Origin: Nocardioides mangrovi
Lineage (GTDB): Bacteria; Actinomycetota; Actinomycetes; Propionibacteriales; Nocardioidaceae
DNA: 64,000 nt
Direction: 5' to 3'
NCBI RefSeq assembly: GCF_020073815.1
Contig: NZ_JAIQZJ010000014.1
Span: forward strand, 1-64,000
Part shown: in pieces, positions 35,486-44,569 of the stretch
Position numbering within the stretch: position 1 is the stretch's first letter
Layout: each line of letters starts with the position of its first letter
Made by a program: the position numbers and the translations under genes
The notes under the pieces: model-generated
What the model was told of the DNA's origin: nothing
Database searches by the model: none
What the model saw: only the letters and a program-made list of their open reading frames with translations

Positions 35486-36397
35486 CTAGATGGCGGTGGT
35501 GGCCTCGACGGTCAGCCGGAGCTGCCGGCGCCGGTGGGTGACCGCCTCGAAGGTGAAGAGGACCAGCGCGATCCAGACGAGCACGAAGCCGGCCCAGCGG
35601 CCGGCGGGCATGTCCTCGTGGTACCAGAGCACGCCGAGGGCGAACTGCAGGATCGGCGCGAGGTACTGCAGCAGGCCGAGGGTCACCATCGAGACCCGCG
35701 TCGCGGCGGCGCCGAAGCAGATGAGCGGTACGGCGGTGATCAGGCCGGTCGACATCATCAGCAGCACGTGCCCGACGCCTTCGCTGCCGAAGGTCGACCG
35801 CCCGGCCGCGGTGAGCCACACCAGGTAGCCGAGCGCGAACGGCGCGATGACGGCGGTCTCGAAGGCGAGGCTCTCGGTGGCGCCGACCGACGCGGTCTTC
35901 TTGCACAGCCCGTAGCTGCCGAACGACACGGCGAGCACGAGCGCGACGTACGGCAGCCGGCCGTAGTCGACGGTGATCACCACGACCGCGAGGGTCGCGA
36001 TCCCCATCGCCAGCCACTGCAGCGGGCGCAGCCGCTCGCGCAGGATCAGCACGCCCATGAGGACCGTGACGAGCGGGTTGATGAAGTAGCCGAGCGAGGT
36101 CTCGACGACCCGGTCGTTGTTGACGCCCCAGATGTACGTCGCCCAGTTGACGCTGATCACCGCCGCCGCGACGGTCAGCAGCGTGCGGACCCGGCGGTCG
36201 GCGATGATCGCGCGCAGCTGCGGCCCGCGGCCGAGCGCCCAGACGATCACGATCATCGTCAGGAACGACCACACGACCCGGTGGGCCAGGATCTCCAGCG
36301 CGCCGGCGGGCTCGAGGAGCGGCCAGTAGAGCGGGAAAAGCCCCCACATGAAGTACGCCGCGGCGCCCAGCAGGAAACCGCGACGAGCATCTGGCAC
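35486..36397 (-). CDS. rarD: RarD-type EamA-family transporter
   Basis: This 303-residue inner-membrane protein has ten hydrophobic segments arranged as two EamA halves. It opens with RRGFLLGAAAYFMWGLFPLYW and later shows NWATYIWGVNNDRVVETSLGYFINPL, both characteristic of RarD, followed by LQYLAPILQFALGV. Its transport substrate is not established for the family, which was named after chloramphenicol sensitivity. GTG 36397 is six bases after a TAGGCT box on the minus strand. It is separate from korAB upstream. Confidence 0.85.
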   Translation of the reverse strand: MPDARRGFLLGAAAYFMWGLFPLYWPLLEPAGALEILAHRVVWSFLTMIVIVWALGRGPQLRAIIADRRVRTLLTVAAAVISVNWATYIWGVNNDRVVETSLGYFINPLVTVLMGVLILRERLRPLQWLAMGIATLAVVVITVDYGRLPYVALVLAVSFGSYGLCKKTASVGATESLAFETAVIAPFALGYLVWLTAAGRSTFGSEGVGHVLLMMSTGLITAVPLICFGAAATRVSMVTLGLLQYLAPILQFALGVLWYHEDMPAGRWAGFVLVWIALVLFTFEAVTHRRRQLRLTVEATTAI

Positions 36398-36403
36398 GGG
36401 TGC

Positions 36404-36409
36404 AGCCTA
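36404..36409 (-). promoter_or_regulatory. -10 box of the rarD promoter
   Basis: TAGGCT on the minus strand, six bases before the GTG start at 36397. The rest of 36410-36542 shows no gene. Confidence 0.5.
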
Positions 36410-36542
36410 GGGGAGGCCGGTCCAGCCCGATGGCCTAGACCGGTGTTAGCGAACGGGGTGTATGGGTATGCAGCGGTCAGCCCGGAGGAATGGCCCCGTG
36501 CTCGGGCGGGGGCGCACCTCCGGGCCTACGTCTGTCCCGAGG

Positions 36543-37628
36543 TCAGACGATCGTCCAGGTGTCGCCGCCGCCGATGAGGGCGGCCAGGCGGTCCTGGCGC
36601 TCGCCGGGAGCCGCCTGCTGGGCCGAGGAGATCTGGCCGCGGGCGCCGTCGTCGTACGTCGGCCGCTCGACCTGGCGGAAGATGCCGATCGGCGACTGGT
36701 TGAGGTAGCCGGAGTCGGTCAGCCGGGAGATCGCGAACGCCGTGGTCGGGTCGGTGCGGTGCGCGTCGTGCACGAGGATCGCGTCCTCGCCCACGTCGGC
36801 GACCAGCGCGACCTTGACCCCGCCGGTCTCGCTGTCGCGGATCAGGCCCTTGGAGCCGTTGCCGAAGACGATGGGCTCGCCGTGGACCAGCGGGATGATC
36901 GCGTCGGCCTTGGTGTCGGGGTTCTTGATCGCGTCGAAGGCGCCGTCGTTGAAGATCGGGCAGTTCTGGTAGATCTCCACGAACGACGTGCCGCGGTGGG
37001 CGGCGGCCGCCGAGAGCACCGACGTGAGGTGCTTGCGGTCGGAGTCGATGGTCCGGGCGACGAACGACGCCTCGGCGCCCAGCGCCAGCGACACCGGGTT
37101 GAAGGGGTGGTCGAGTGAGCCCATCGGGGTCGACTTGGTGATCTTGCCGGCCTCGGAGGTGGGGGAGTACTGACCCTTGGTCAGGCCGTAGATCCGGTTG
37201 TTGAAGAGCAGGATCGTCATGTTCACGTTGCGGCGCAGCGCGTGGATCAGGTGGTTGCCACCGATCGAGAGCGCGTCGCCGTCGCCGGTGACGACCCAGA
37301 CGGAGAGGTCCTCGCGGGCCGTGGCGATGCCGGTCGCGATCGACGGCGCGCGGCCGTGGATCGAGTGCATGCCGTAGGTGTCGAGGTAGTAGGGGAACCG
37401 CGACGAGCAGCCGATGCCGGAGACGAAGACGATGTTCTCCCGGCGCAGCCCGAGCTCGGGCAGGAAGCCCTGGACGGCCTTGAGCACGGCGTAGTCGCCG
37501 CAGCCGGGGCACCAGCGCACCTCCTGGTCGGAGGTGTACTCCTTGCCGGTCTGCGGCTGGTCGTTGGTCGGGACGAGCTCGACGCCGGAGCGGAGCCCGG
37601 GGAAGGGCAGTTCGGTGCTGGTGCTCAC
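36543..37628 (-). CDS. korB: 2-oxoacid:ferredoxin oxidoreductase, beta subunit
   Basis: This 361-residue subunit binds thiamine diphosphate and an iron-sulfur cluster. RWCPGCGDYAVLKAVQ near residue 40 holds two of the cluster cysteines. GDGDALSIGGNHLIHALRRN is the ThDP-Mg motif, and NNRIYGLTKGQYSPTS follows. Together with KorA it oxidises 2-oxoglutarate (or another 2-oxoacid) to the CoA ester and reduces ferredoxin. GTG 37628 overlaps the korA stop. The long C-terminal part ends in a linker unique to the actinobacterial form. Confidence 0.9.
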   Translation of the reverse strand: MSTSTELPFPGLRSGVELVPTNDQPQTGKEYTSDQEVRWCPGCGDYAVLKAVQGFLPELGLRRENIVFVSGIGCSSRFPYYLDTYGMHSIHGRAPSIATGIATAREDLSVWVVTGDGDALSIGGNHLIHALRRNVNMTILLFNNRIYGLTKGQYSPTSEAGKITKSTPMGSLDHPFNPVSLALGAEASFVARTIDSDRKHLTSVLSAAAAHRGTSFVEIYQNCPIFNDGAFDAIKNPDTKADAIIPLVHGEPIVFGNGSKGLIRDSETGGVKVALVADVGEDAILVHDAHRTDPTTAFAISRLTDSGYLNQSPIGIFRQVERPTYDDGARGQISSAQQAAPGERQDRLAALIGGGDTWTIV

Positions 37629-39562
37629 TGGGATGCCTCCTGGGCGGTGGCGGTCAGGTCGATCTCGACGCCCTCGGCCTCGCCGACGAGGCCGGCGATG
37701 GCCTCCGCGAGGGCGGCGGCCTTGATCGGCATGCCGTTGACCTGGTTGTAGCCGATCGCGTCGACGAGGTACTTGCCGCGCAGCAGCAGGCTGAGCTGGC
37801 CGAGGTTCATCTCGGGGCACAGCACCTTGTCGTAGCGCCGCAGGATCTCGCCGAGATCCTTCGGGAAGGGGTTGAGGTGGCGCAGGTGGACCGACGCCAC
37901 GTTGAAGCCGGCCTTGCGGACGCGGCGTACGCCGGCGCCGATCGGGCCGTACGTCGAGCCCCAGCCGATGACGAGCACCTTCGCCTCGCCACTGGGGTCG
38001 TCGACCTCGAGCGGCGGCAGGGAGTCGGCGATCCGGTCGACCTTGGCCTGGCGGGTCCGGACCATGAAGTCGTGGTTGGCCGGGTCGTAGGAGATGTTGC
38101 CGGTGATGTCGGCCTTCTCGATGCCGCCGATGCGGTGCTCGAGGCCGGCGACGCCGGGTGGCGCCCACGGCCGCGCGAGGGTCTCGGGGTCCCGCGCGTA
38201 GGGCTGGAACACCTTCTTCTCCGGGTCCTTCGGGTCCTCGACCAGGTCCTCGGCGGTCGCGAAGCCGGGCTCGATGGCCGGCAGGTCGACGAGCTCGGGG
38301 ATCCGCCAGGGCTCGGAGCCGTTGGCGAGGTAGCCGTCGGAGAGCAGCATCACCGGCGTGCGGTAGGTGATCGCGATCCGGCATGCCTCGAGCGCGGCGT
38401 CGAAGCAGTCGCCGGGCGACTGCGGCGCGACGATCGGCACCGGCGCCTCGCCGTTGCGGCCGTACATCGCCTGCAGCAGGTCGGCCTGCTCGGTCTTGGT
38501 CGGGAGGCCGGTCGAGGGGCCACCGCGCTGCACGTCGACGACGACGAGCGGCAGTTCGGTCATCACGGCCAGGCCGATCGCCTCGGACTTCAGCGCGATG
38601 CCCGGCCCGGAGGTCGTCGTGACGCCGAGCGAGCCGGCGAAGGAGGCGCCGATCGCGGCGCCGATGCCCGCGATCTCGTCCTCGGCCTGCAGCGTGGTGA
38701 CGCCGAACGCCTTGTGCTTGCTGAGCTCGTGGAGGATGTCGGAGGCCGGGGTGATCGGGTAGGAGCCCAGGAAGACCGGGAGGCCCGACTGCACGCCGCC
38801 GGCGACCAGGCCGTAGGCCAGCGCCAGGTTGCCGGTGATGTTGCGGTAGGTGCCGGGCGCCATCGGGGCCGGCTTGATCTCGTACTGGACCACGAACGCC
38901 TCGGTGGTCTCGCCGAAGTTCCAGCCCGCCTTGAAGGCGGTGATGTTGGCGTCGCGGATGTCGGCGACCTTGGCGAAGCGCTTCTGCAGGAAGCTGATCG
39001 TCGGGTCGGTGGGCCGGCCGTACATCCAGGACAGCAGGCCCAGCGCGAACATGTTCTTCGCGCGGGCGGCGTCCTTGCGGGAGAGGCCGAACTCCTTGAC
39101 CGCCTCGACGGTCATGCCGGTCAGGTCGACCGGCGTGACCTGGAACTCGCCCAGCGGGTCGTTGGCGTCGCCGAGCAGGTCGAGCGGGTTGACGTCGTAG
39201 CCGGCCTTGTCGAGGTTGCGCTTGGTGAAGTCGTGGGTGTCCACGATGATCGCCGCGCCCTTGGGCAGGTCGCCGAGGTTGGCCTTGAGCGCCGCCGGGT
39301 TCATCGCGACCAGCACGTCCGGGGCGTCGCCCGCGGTGAGGATGTCGTGGTCGGCGAAGTGGACCTGGAACGACGAGACGCCCGGCAGGGTGCCCTGGGG
39401 CGCCCGGATCTCGGCGGGGAAGTTCGGCAGCGTCATCAGGTCGTTGCCGAACACCGCTGACTCCGACGTGAACCGGTCGCCGGTGAGCTGCATGCCGTCA
39501 CCGGAGTCACCCGCGAACCGGATGATCACCCGGTCGAGCTGCTTGACCTGCTTACCTGACAC
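37625..39562 (-). CDS. korA: 2-oxoacid:ferredoxin oxidoreductase, alpha subunit (gamma-alpha fusion)
   Basis: The 645-residue protein fuses a gamma domain (residues about 1-200, starting RFAGDSGDGMQLTGDRFTSE) to the alpha catalytic domain (GSYPITPASDILHELSKH, LQAEDEIAGIGAAIGASFAG, TTSGPGIALKSEAIGLA). This is the KorA layout of mycobacteria and relatives, where KorAB works as an oxygen-tolerant alternative to 2-oxoglutarate dehydrogenase. It starts at GTG 39562. An operator-like palindrome sits about 60 bases upstream. The reduced ferredoxin made could feed many routes. 2-Oxoglutarate is the likely but unproven substrate. Confidence 0.9.
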   Translation of the reverse strand: MSGKQVKQLDRVIIRFAGDSGDGMQLTGDRFTSESAVFGNDLMTLPNFPAEIRAPQGTLPGVSSFQVHFADHDILTAGDAPDVLVAMNPAALKANLGDLPKGAAIIVDTHDFTKRNLDKAGYDVNPLDLLGDANDPLGEFQVTPVDLTGMTVEAVKEFGLSRKDAARAKNMFALGLLSWMYGRPTDPTISFLQKRFAKVADIRDANITAFKAGWNFGETTEAFVVQYEIKPAPMAPGTYRNITGNLALAYGLVAGGVQSGLPVFLGSYPITPASDILHELSKHKAFGVTTLQAEDEIAGIGAAIGASFAGSLGVTTTSGPGIALKSEAIGLAVMTELPLVVVDVQRGGPSTGLPTKTEQADLLQAMYGRNGEAPVPIVAPQSPGDCFDAALEACRIAITYRTPVMLLSDGYLANGSEPWRIPELVDLPAIEPGFATAEDLVEDPKDPEKKVFQPYARDPETLARPWAPPGVAGLEHRIGGIEKADITGNISYDPANHDFMVRTRQAKVDRIADSLPPLEVDDPSGEAKVLVIGWGSTYGPIGAGVRRVRKAGFNVASVHLRHLNPFPKDLGEILRRYDKVLCPEMNLGQLSLLLRGKYLVDAIGYNQVNGMPIKAAALAEAIAGLVGEAEGVEIDLTATAQEASQ

Positions 39563-39592
39563 GGCGCGTGCCCACTTCCCTCGTGCGTGCGG

Positions 39593-39631
39593 ATCGTACC
39601 CACGGTACGCGAAGATCTAGAACACGTTCCA
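39593..39631 (-). promoter_or_regulatory. korA promoter region with two palindromes
   Basis: On the minus strand TACGAT (39598-39593) is a good -10 box. A 15-base palindrome CGTACC-cac-GGTACG covers 39595-39609. TAGAACACGTTCCA (39618-39631) fits TnnAACnnGTTnnA, the published pattern for the TetR-family regulator KstR, and covers the expected -35 region. The regulator is not in this window. Confidence 0.5.
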
Positions 39632-39732
39632 GTTTCCCGCTCAGATCGTGCTCCGACTGACCACGATAGACCGCCGTACGCCGCTCCCAAGGGGATCTCT
39701 CCCAGTGGTCGGAACGAGGCGCGTGAGCCACA

Positions 39733-39789
39733 ACACACCGAATCGAGTGTGTCCATAATGCGCATCAACTGGGTTAAGTCCAGTAGTCT
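39733..39789 (+). promoter_or_regulatory. sulfate transporter promoter with two palindromes
   Basis: TAGTCT at 39784-39789 is a likely -10 box. ACTGG-gttaagt-CCAGT (39768-39784) abuts it and ACACAC-cgaatcga-GTGTGT (39733-39752) lies just upstream. Both look like dimer binding sites. Transcription would begin near 39796, leaving a leader of about 44 bases with GGGGAAGAG before the ATG. No known riboswitch was recognised. Confidence 0.45.
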
Positions 39790-39839
39790 CCTCGTCATTC
39801 ACGAGAAACGCCTCGGTTGGGGGCGGGGAAGAGACGACG

Positions 39840-40868
39840 ATGAACAAGACGATCAAGGTTGCGGTGGCGCTCTCGGCCGCCGGGGTGCTGGCCTTGACCG
39901 GGTGCGGCAGTGACTCTGGCTCCGGTAGCGACAGCGACTCGATCAACGTGGTGGGCTACTCCGTCCTGGAGCAGGCCAACACCGAGGTCATCAAGGCCTT
40001 CAACGACACCGACGCCGGCGACGGCGTCGACATCAAGGGCTCGTACGGCGCCTCCGGCGACCAGAGCCGTGCGGTCGAGGCCGGCCAGGACGCCGACGAG
40101 GTCCACCTCTCCCTCGAGCCCGACGTGACCCGACTCGTCGACGACGGCCTCGTGGACAAGGACTGGAAGGACAACGACACCGACGGCATCTGCACGCAGT
40201 CGATCGTCGTCATGGTCGTCCAGAAGGGGAACCCGAAGGGCATCGACAGCTGGGACGACCTCGCGAAGCCCGGCGTCGGCATCGTCACCCCGAACCCCGC
40301 CTCGTCGGGCTCGGCCAAGTGGAACCTCCTCGCGGCGTACGGCTCCGTGCTGGCCGACGGCGGCAGCGCCTCGGACGCGGAGGCCTACATGAAGTCCTTC
40401 TTCTCCAACGTCGTGGCGCTGCCGGACTCCGGTCGTGACGCCACCACCGCCTTCACCAGCGGCACCGGCGACGTGCTCCTCTCCTACGAGAACGAGGCGA
40501 TCCTGGCCCGCCAGAGCGGCACCGACTTCGACTACGTCATCCCGGACTCGTCGATCCTGATCCAGAACCCCTGCGCGCTGACCAAGGACGCCCCGAAGGC
40601 GGCCGAGGACTTCATGGCCTTCCAGAAGTCCGAGGCGGGTCAGAAGCTGTACGCCGAGACCGGCTACCGCCCGCTCGTGGACGTGGGCGACGTCGAGGTG
40701 GACGGCGCGAACGACCCGTCGAACCCCTTCCCGGACCCGAAGAAGCTGCTCACCATCGACCAGGACTTCGGCGGCTGGAGCGAGGCCAACGACAAGTACT
40801 TCGGTGACGGCGAGGACGGCAACACCCTCGGCATCCTGACGAAGATCCAGGCGGAATCGGGCGCCTGA
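39840..40868 (+). CDS. sulfate-binding lipoprotein of the sulfate ABC importer
   Basis: This extracytoplasmic solute-binding protein of 342 residues begins with a lipoprotein signal; the lipobox LTGC puts the lipidated cysteine at position 22. A Ser/Gly/Asp linker follows. The sulfate/thiosulfate-binding family is recognisable from NVVGYSVLEQANTEVIKAF, YGASGDQSRAVEAG, VTPNPASSGSAKWNLLAAYG and ETGYRPL. ATG 39840 follows GGGGAAGAG. Its stop overlaps the permease ATG, so all four importer genes form one unit. It could be named sbp or cysP; the choice is not decided by sequence. Confidence 0.92.
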   Translation: MNKTIKVAVALSAAGVLALTGCGSDSGSGSDSDSINVVGYSVLEQANTEVIKAFNDTDAGDGVDIKGSYGASGDQSRAVEAGQDADEVHLSLEPDVTRLVDDGLVDKDWKDNDTDGICTQSIVVMVVQKGNPKGIDSWDDLAKPGVGIVTPNPASSGSAKWNLLAAYGSVLADGGSASDAEAYMKSFFSNVVALPDSGRDATTAFTSGTGDVLLSYENEAILARQSGTDFDYVIPDSSILIQNPCALTKDAPKAAEDFMAFQKSEAGQKLYAETGYRPLVDVGDVEVDGANDPSNPFPDPKKLLTIDQDFGGWSEANDKYFGDGEDGNTLGILTKIQAESGA

Positions 40869-41716
40869 TGGCCACCGCAACCCTTGCGGTCGACAGCCGA
40901 TCGGCGCGGAGGCGCCGGTCGGCTTCGGCCGGTTCGTTGACAGCGGCGTCGAGCCTCGGGCTCGGCGTGGCCATGATCTGGTTCAGCCTGCTGGTCCTGA
41001 TCCCGCTCGCCGCCATCGTCGTCAAGGCCACCGGTGGTGGCTGGTCGACGTTCGAGTCGGTGCTCACCAACGAGAACACCCGGGCAGCGCTGACGCTGAC
41101 CGTGGTGTCGTCGCTGATCATCACCGCGATCAACATGGTGATGGGCACGATCATCGCGTGGGTGCTCGTCCGTGACCGGTTCTGGGGCAAGGCGCTCCTC
41201 GACCTGATCATCGACGTGCCGTTCGCGATGCCGACGATCGTCGCGGGCCTCACCCTGCTCTCGCTCTACGGTCCGCAGAGTCCGATCGGGGTCGAGATCA
41301 ACGGCACCCGCTGGTCGGTGCTGCTGGCGATCGCGTTCGTCACGCTGCCCTTCGTCGTGCGCACGGTGCAGCCGGTGCTCGAGGAGCTCGAGACCGACGT
41401 CGAGGACGCCGCGGCGTCCCTCGGAGCGACCCGCTTCACGACGTTCCGCCGGGTGGTCCTGCCGGCGCTGGTCCCGGCGATCTTCGCCGGCGCCGCGCTG
41501 TCCTTCGCCCGCGGCATCAGCGAGTACGGCGCGCTCGTGCTGATCAGCGGCAACCTGCCGCGACGGACCGAGGTGGTCTCCGTGCGGCTGTTCTCGTTCC
41601 TCGAGGGCGGCAACACCCAGTCGGCGGCCGCGGTCGCCACGATCATGCTGCTCGTCGCGCTCCTCGCGATCGTGAGCCTCGACATCATCCAGCGACGGGT
41701 GGCCCGCCGTGGCTAG
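40868..41716 (+). CDS. cysT: sulfate ABC transporter permease CysT
   Basis: This is the first permease of the sulfate importer, 282 residues with six helices. The EAA loop that contacts the ATPase is LETDVEDAAASLGATRFTTF. ISEYGALVLISGNLPRRTEVV near the C-terminus is typical of CysT/CysU. ATG 40868 shares its A with the previous stop. It overlaps cysW by eight bases. The Arg/Ser-rich N-terminus lies in the cytoplasm. Confidence 0.93.
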   Translation: MATATLAVDSRSARRRRSASAGSLTAASSLGLGVAMIWFSLLVLIPLAAIVVKATGGGWSTFESVLTNENTRAALTLTVVSSLIITAINMVMGTIIAWVLVRDRFWGKALLDLIIDVPFAMPTIVAGLTLLSLYGPQSPIGVEINGTRWSVLLAIAFVTLPFVVRTVQPVLEELETDVEDAAASLGATRFTTFRRVVLPALVPAIFAGAALSFARGISEYGALVLISGNLPRRTEVVSVRLFSFLEGGNTQSAAAVATIMLLVALLAIVSLDIIQRRVARRG

Positions 41717-42542
41717 CCGGAGCGCGGCCGTCGGGAACAGCTCCCCGGTCGTGAAGTGGGTGCTGCGGCTGCTGGTCGTCGGCTACCTCCTGATGCTGGT
41801 CGCCTGGCCCACGGCGTACGTCGTCAAGCACACGTTCGCCGACGGCTTCACCGGGATCCAGGACGCCCTCGCCGACCCCGACGTGGTGCACGCGCTCAAG
41901 CTCACCGCGCAGATCGCGGTGATCTCGGTCGTCATCAACACGATCTTCGGCGTCGGCATGTCGCTGCTGCTCGTGCGGACGAGCTTCCTCGGCAAGCGGG
42001 CGCTCTCGGTGCTCATCGACCTGCCGCTGTCGGTCTCGCCGGTGGTCGTCGGTCTCGCGCTGGTGCTCGTCTACAACGGCCGGTTCGGCTGGTTCGGGCC
42101 GTGGCTCGAGGACCACGGGCTCCAGATCATCTTCGCCCGGCCCGGCATGATCATGGCGACCTGCTTCGTGATCCTGCCGCTGGTGATCCGCGAGGTCGTG
42201 CCGGTGCTCGAGGAGCTCGGCGACGACCAGGAGCAGGCGGCGCGCAGCCTCGGCGCCAACGCCCGCCAGACCTTCCTGCGGATCACCCTGCCCGGCATCA
42301 AGTGGGCGGTCGTGTACGGCGTCGTGCTGAGCCTGGCGCGCGCCCTCGGTGAGTTCGGCGCGGTCAAGGTGGTGGCCGGCAACGTCGGCGGCCAGACCCA
42401 GGTCGCGACCGTCCTCGTCCAGCAGAAGTACCAGAACTTCCAGCAGGAGACGGCGTACTCCGTGGCCTTCATGCTCGTCTTCGCGGCGGTGCTGTGCCTG
42501 ATCGTCGTCGCCCTGCTGCGTCCCAAGGAGCACCAGTCATGA
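41709..42542 (+). CDS. cysW: sulfate ABC transporter permease CysW
   Basis: The second permease has 277 residues and six helices. The EAA loop is LGDDQEQAARSLGANARQTF. ARALGEFGAVKVVAGNVGGQT and the downstream LVQQKYQNFQQETAYSVAF match CysW. It starts at GTG 41709, inside cysT, and overlaps cysA by ATGA. With CysT it forms the membrane heterodimer for sulfate uptake. Confidence 0.93.
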   Translation: MASRSAAVGNSSPVVKWVLRLLVVGYLLMLVAWPTAYVVKHTFADGFTGIQDALADPDVVHALKLTAQIAVISVVINTIFGVGMSLLLVRTSFLGKRALSVLIDLPLSVSPVVVGLALVLVYNGRFGWFGPWLEDHGLQIIFARPGMIMATCFVILPLVIREVVPVLEELGDDQEQAARSLGANARQTFLRITLPGIKWAVVYGVVLSLARALGEFGAVKVVAGNVGGQTQVATVLVQQKYQNFQQETAYSVAFMLVFAAVLCLIVVALLRPKEHQS

Positions 42543-43516
42543 GTATCGAGATCAAGGGCGTCAACAAGTCGTTCGGCGACTTCGTGGCGCTGGACGACGT
42601 GAACGTCTCGCTGCCCACCGGGCAGCTCACCGCGCTGCTGGGTCCCTCCGGCGGCGGCAAGTCGACGCTGCTGCGGATCATCGCCGGGCTCGACTCGGCC
42701 GACAGCGGCACCGTCACCATCGAGGGCACCGAGGCGACCCACCTGCCCCCGCAGAAGCGCAACGTGGGCTTCGTCTTCCAGCACTACGCGGTCTTCAAGC
42801 ACATGACCGTGGCGAAGAACGTCGCGTTCGGGCTGGAGATCCGCAAGCGGCCCAAGGCCGAGGTCGCGGAGAAGGTCGACGAGCTGCTCCGCCTCGTGCA
42901 CCTCCAGCAGTTCGCTCACCGGCTGCCCTCGCAGCTCTCGGGTGGCCAGCGGCAGCGCATGGCGCTGGCGCGGGCGCTGGCGGTGGAGCCGACGGTGCTG
43001 CTGCTCGACGAGCCGTTCGGCGCGCTCGACGCGAAGGTCCGCAAGGAGCTGCGCGACTGGCTGCGCCGGCTGCACGACGAGGTGCACGTGACCACCGTGT
43101 TCGTGACCCACGACCAGGAGGAGGCCATGGAGGTCGCCGACGAGATCGTGGTCATCAACAACGGCCGGGTCGAGCAGGTCGGCACCCCCGACCAGCTCTA
43201 CGACGAGCCGGCGAACGACTTCGTGATGGGCTTCCTGGGCGAGACCACCAAGCTCGGGGGGACCGTCCTGCGCCCGCACGACGTCCACCTGTCGCTGAGG
43301 CCGCAGGTCCCCGGCGCGCACGAGGGCACCGTCGCCCGCGTGCTCCGGGTCGGCTTCGAGGTCCGCGTCTTCGTCCTCACCGACGACGGCGACGAGGTCA
43401 CCGTGACGCTCACCCGTACCCAGGCGCGCCAGCTGGGCCTCGAGCAGGACACCCGGGTCTGGGTCAGCGCCGTCGCCGGCGCGACCACGGTCGACCCGGT
43501 GGCCGCGGTCGTCTGA
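42539..43516 (+). CDS. cysA: sulfate ABC transporter ATP-binding protein CysA
   Basis: This 325-residue ATPase energises sulfate import. Walker A is GPSGGGKST at 35-43, the signature LSGGQRQRMALARAL, Walker B VLLLDEPFGALD and the H-loop FVTHDQEEAME. Residues from about 240 are a short TOBE-like domain (GTVLRPHDVHLSLRP, then HEGTVARVLRVGFEVRV), smaller than in many CysA proteins. It is the last gene of the importer unit and ends 25 bases before a convergent lipoprotein gene. Confidence 0.93.
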   Translation: MSIEIKGVNKSFGDFVALDDVNVSLPTGQLTALLGPSGGGKSTLLRIIAGLDSADSGTVTIEGTEATHLPPQKRNVGFVFQHYAVFKHMTVAKNVAFGLEIRKRPKAEVAEKVDELLRLVHLQQFAHRLPSQLSGGQRQRMALARALAVEPTVLLLDEPFGALDAKVRKELRDWLRRLHDEVHVTTVFVTHDQEEAMEVADEIVVINNGRVEQVGTPDQLYDEPANDFVMGFLGETTKLGGTVLRPHDVHLSLRPQVPGAHEGTVARVLRVGFEVRVFVLTDDGDEVTVTLTRTQARQLGLEQDTRVWVSAVAGATTVDPVAAVV

Positions 43517-43541
43517 CCGTCGTCTGACCGTCGGCTGACCC

Positions 43542-44549
43542 TCAGTCGGCCGGCAGGAGGCGGACGGAGTCGACGAACCGTCGTACGACGTCCGCCTCCC
43601 GCCGCCACTGGCCGGGCGTGGCGCTCCAGGTGACCTGGACGCCGCGCCCCGCCACGGTGACCGCCCGCCAGGTGCCCGCGGGCTCACCGAGCTCACCCGC
43701 CTCGTCGCGGGTCCACCGCCAGGTGAGGCGATCGCCGGCGAGGTGCACGCCGCTGACGTGCCCGCGACCCCGCAGCGAGGCCGCGATCTCGGGGAGGGTC
43801 CGCGCGGGCGCCGGCACGACCTGGGCGTACCGCTGCAGCGACGCGCGGCCCGGCTGCAGGTAGAGGTGGCAGCCCGGCCCGCTGGAGTCGATCGACTCGG
43901 TCCGCGGGATCGGCGGTCGGAAGGTCGCGGTGCGACCGTGCGCCGTGCAGGTGCTGGTGTCGCTGCGGACCAGCGCCAGGCCGGCGCGGACCGCGTCGAG
44001 CTCGGCGAGGCGCGGGTCCTTGCGGTGCGGGGTCGTCCAGTGGACGCGTACGCCGCGGGCCTGCAGCACCCGCTCGTCGAGGTCCTGGCCGTCGCAGTAG
44101 CAGTACCACTCGAGCCGCTCGCCGTGGTGCGACCCGAAGACCGGGACGTCCTCGTCGTACGCGATGTCGCTGACGGAGTCGTCGCCGCCGACGTCCTCGT
44201 CGGGGTCGAGGTCGCGCTCCTTGACGCTCGCGAGCGACTCCATCGGCCCGAACGACACCGTCAGCTCACGGCCGAAGCCGTCCCCGCTGAAGTCGCAGGT
44301 GCCGCCGTCGCGGGTGCCGGGCCCGAACTCCGCCGGCAGCGCGAAGCGGACCGCCATCCCGGTGCCGTGCTGCGAGCGCAGGTCGGAGCACTGGACGACG
44401 GTGGCGCCGTCCGGCGTCGTCGGATCGGCGGCCCGGAAGGGCTGCGGCTGCTGCTCGACTCCGGGCCCGGTGCCGGCCTCGCTCCCGCCGTCGCCGGTGC
44501 ACGCCGCCGTCAGCAGCACGGCGGCGAGGAGAAGTGCCCGAGCATCCAC
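43542..44549 (-). CDS. lipoprotein of unknown function
   Basis: The 335-residue product starts with a lipoprotein signal: a Leu/Ala core then LTAAC, giving the lipidated cysteine C17. The mature region has several Cys (VQCSDLR, GGTCDFS, YCYCDGQ, TSTCTAH, GPGCHLY) that could form disulfides. It appears to be two repeats of a similar fold, each starting with an RFALP- or TWSATP-like strand. The family is not recognised. GTG 44549 is six bases after CATGCT (44561-44556), a possible leaderless -10 box. The neighbouring hydrolase lies 20 bases upstream. Confidence 0.62.
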   Translation of the reverse strand: MDARALLLAAVLLTAACTGDGGSEAGTGPGVEQQPQPFRAADPTTPDGATVVQCSDLRSQHGTGMAVRFALPAEFGPGTRDGGTCDFSGDGFGRELTVSFGPMESLASVKERDLDPDEDVGGDDSVSDIAYDEDVPVFGSHHGERLEWYCYCDGQDLDERVLQARGVRVHWTTPHRKDPRLAELDAVRAGLALVRSDTSTCTAHGRTATFRPPIPRTESIDSSGPGCHLYLQPGRASLQRYAQVVPAPARTLPEIAASLRGRGHVSGVHLAGDRLTWRWTRDEAGELGEPAGTWRAVTVAGRGVQVTWSATPGQWRREADVVRRFVDSVRLLPAD

Positions 44550-44569
44550 CGGGCCAGCATGACCGACGA

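Noticed and set aside
39790..39839. Possible SAM-type riboswitch ahead of the sulfate importer
   Set aside because: The predicted leader is only about 44 bases and shows no conserved SAM riboswitch core that I can recognise.
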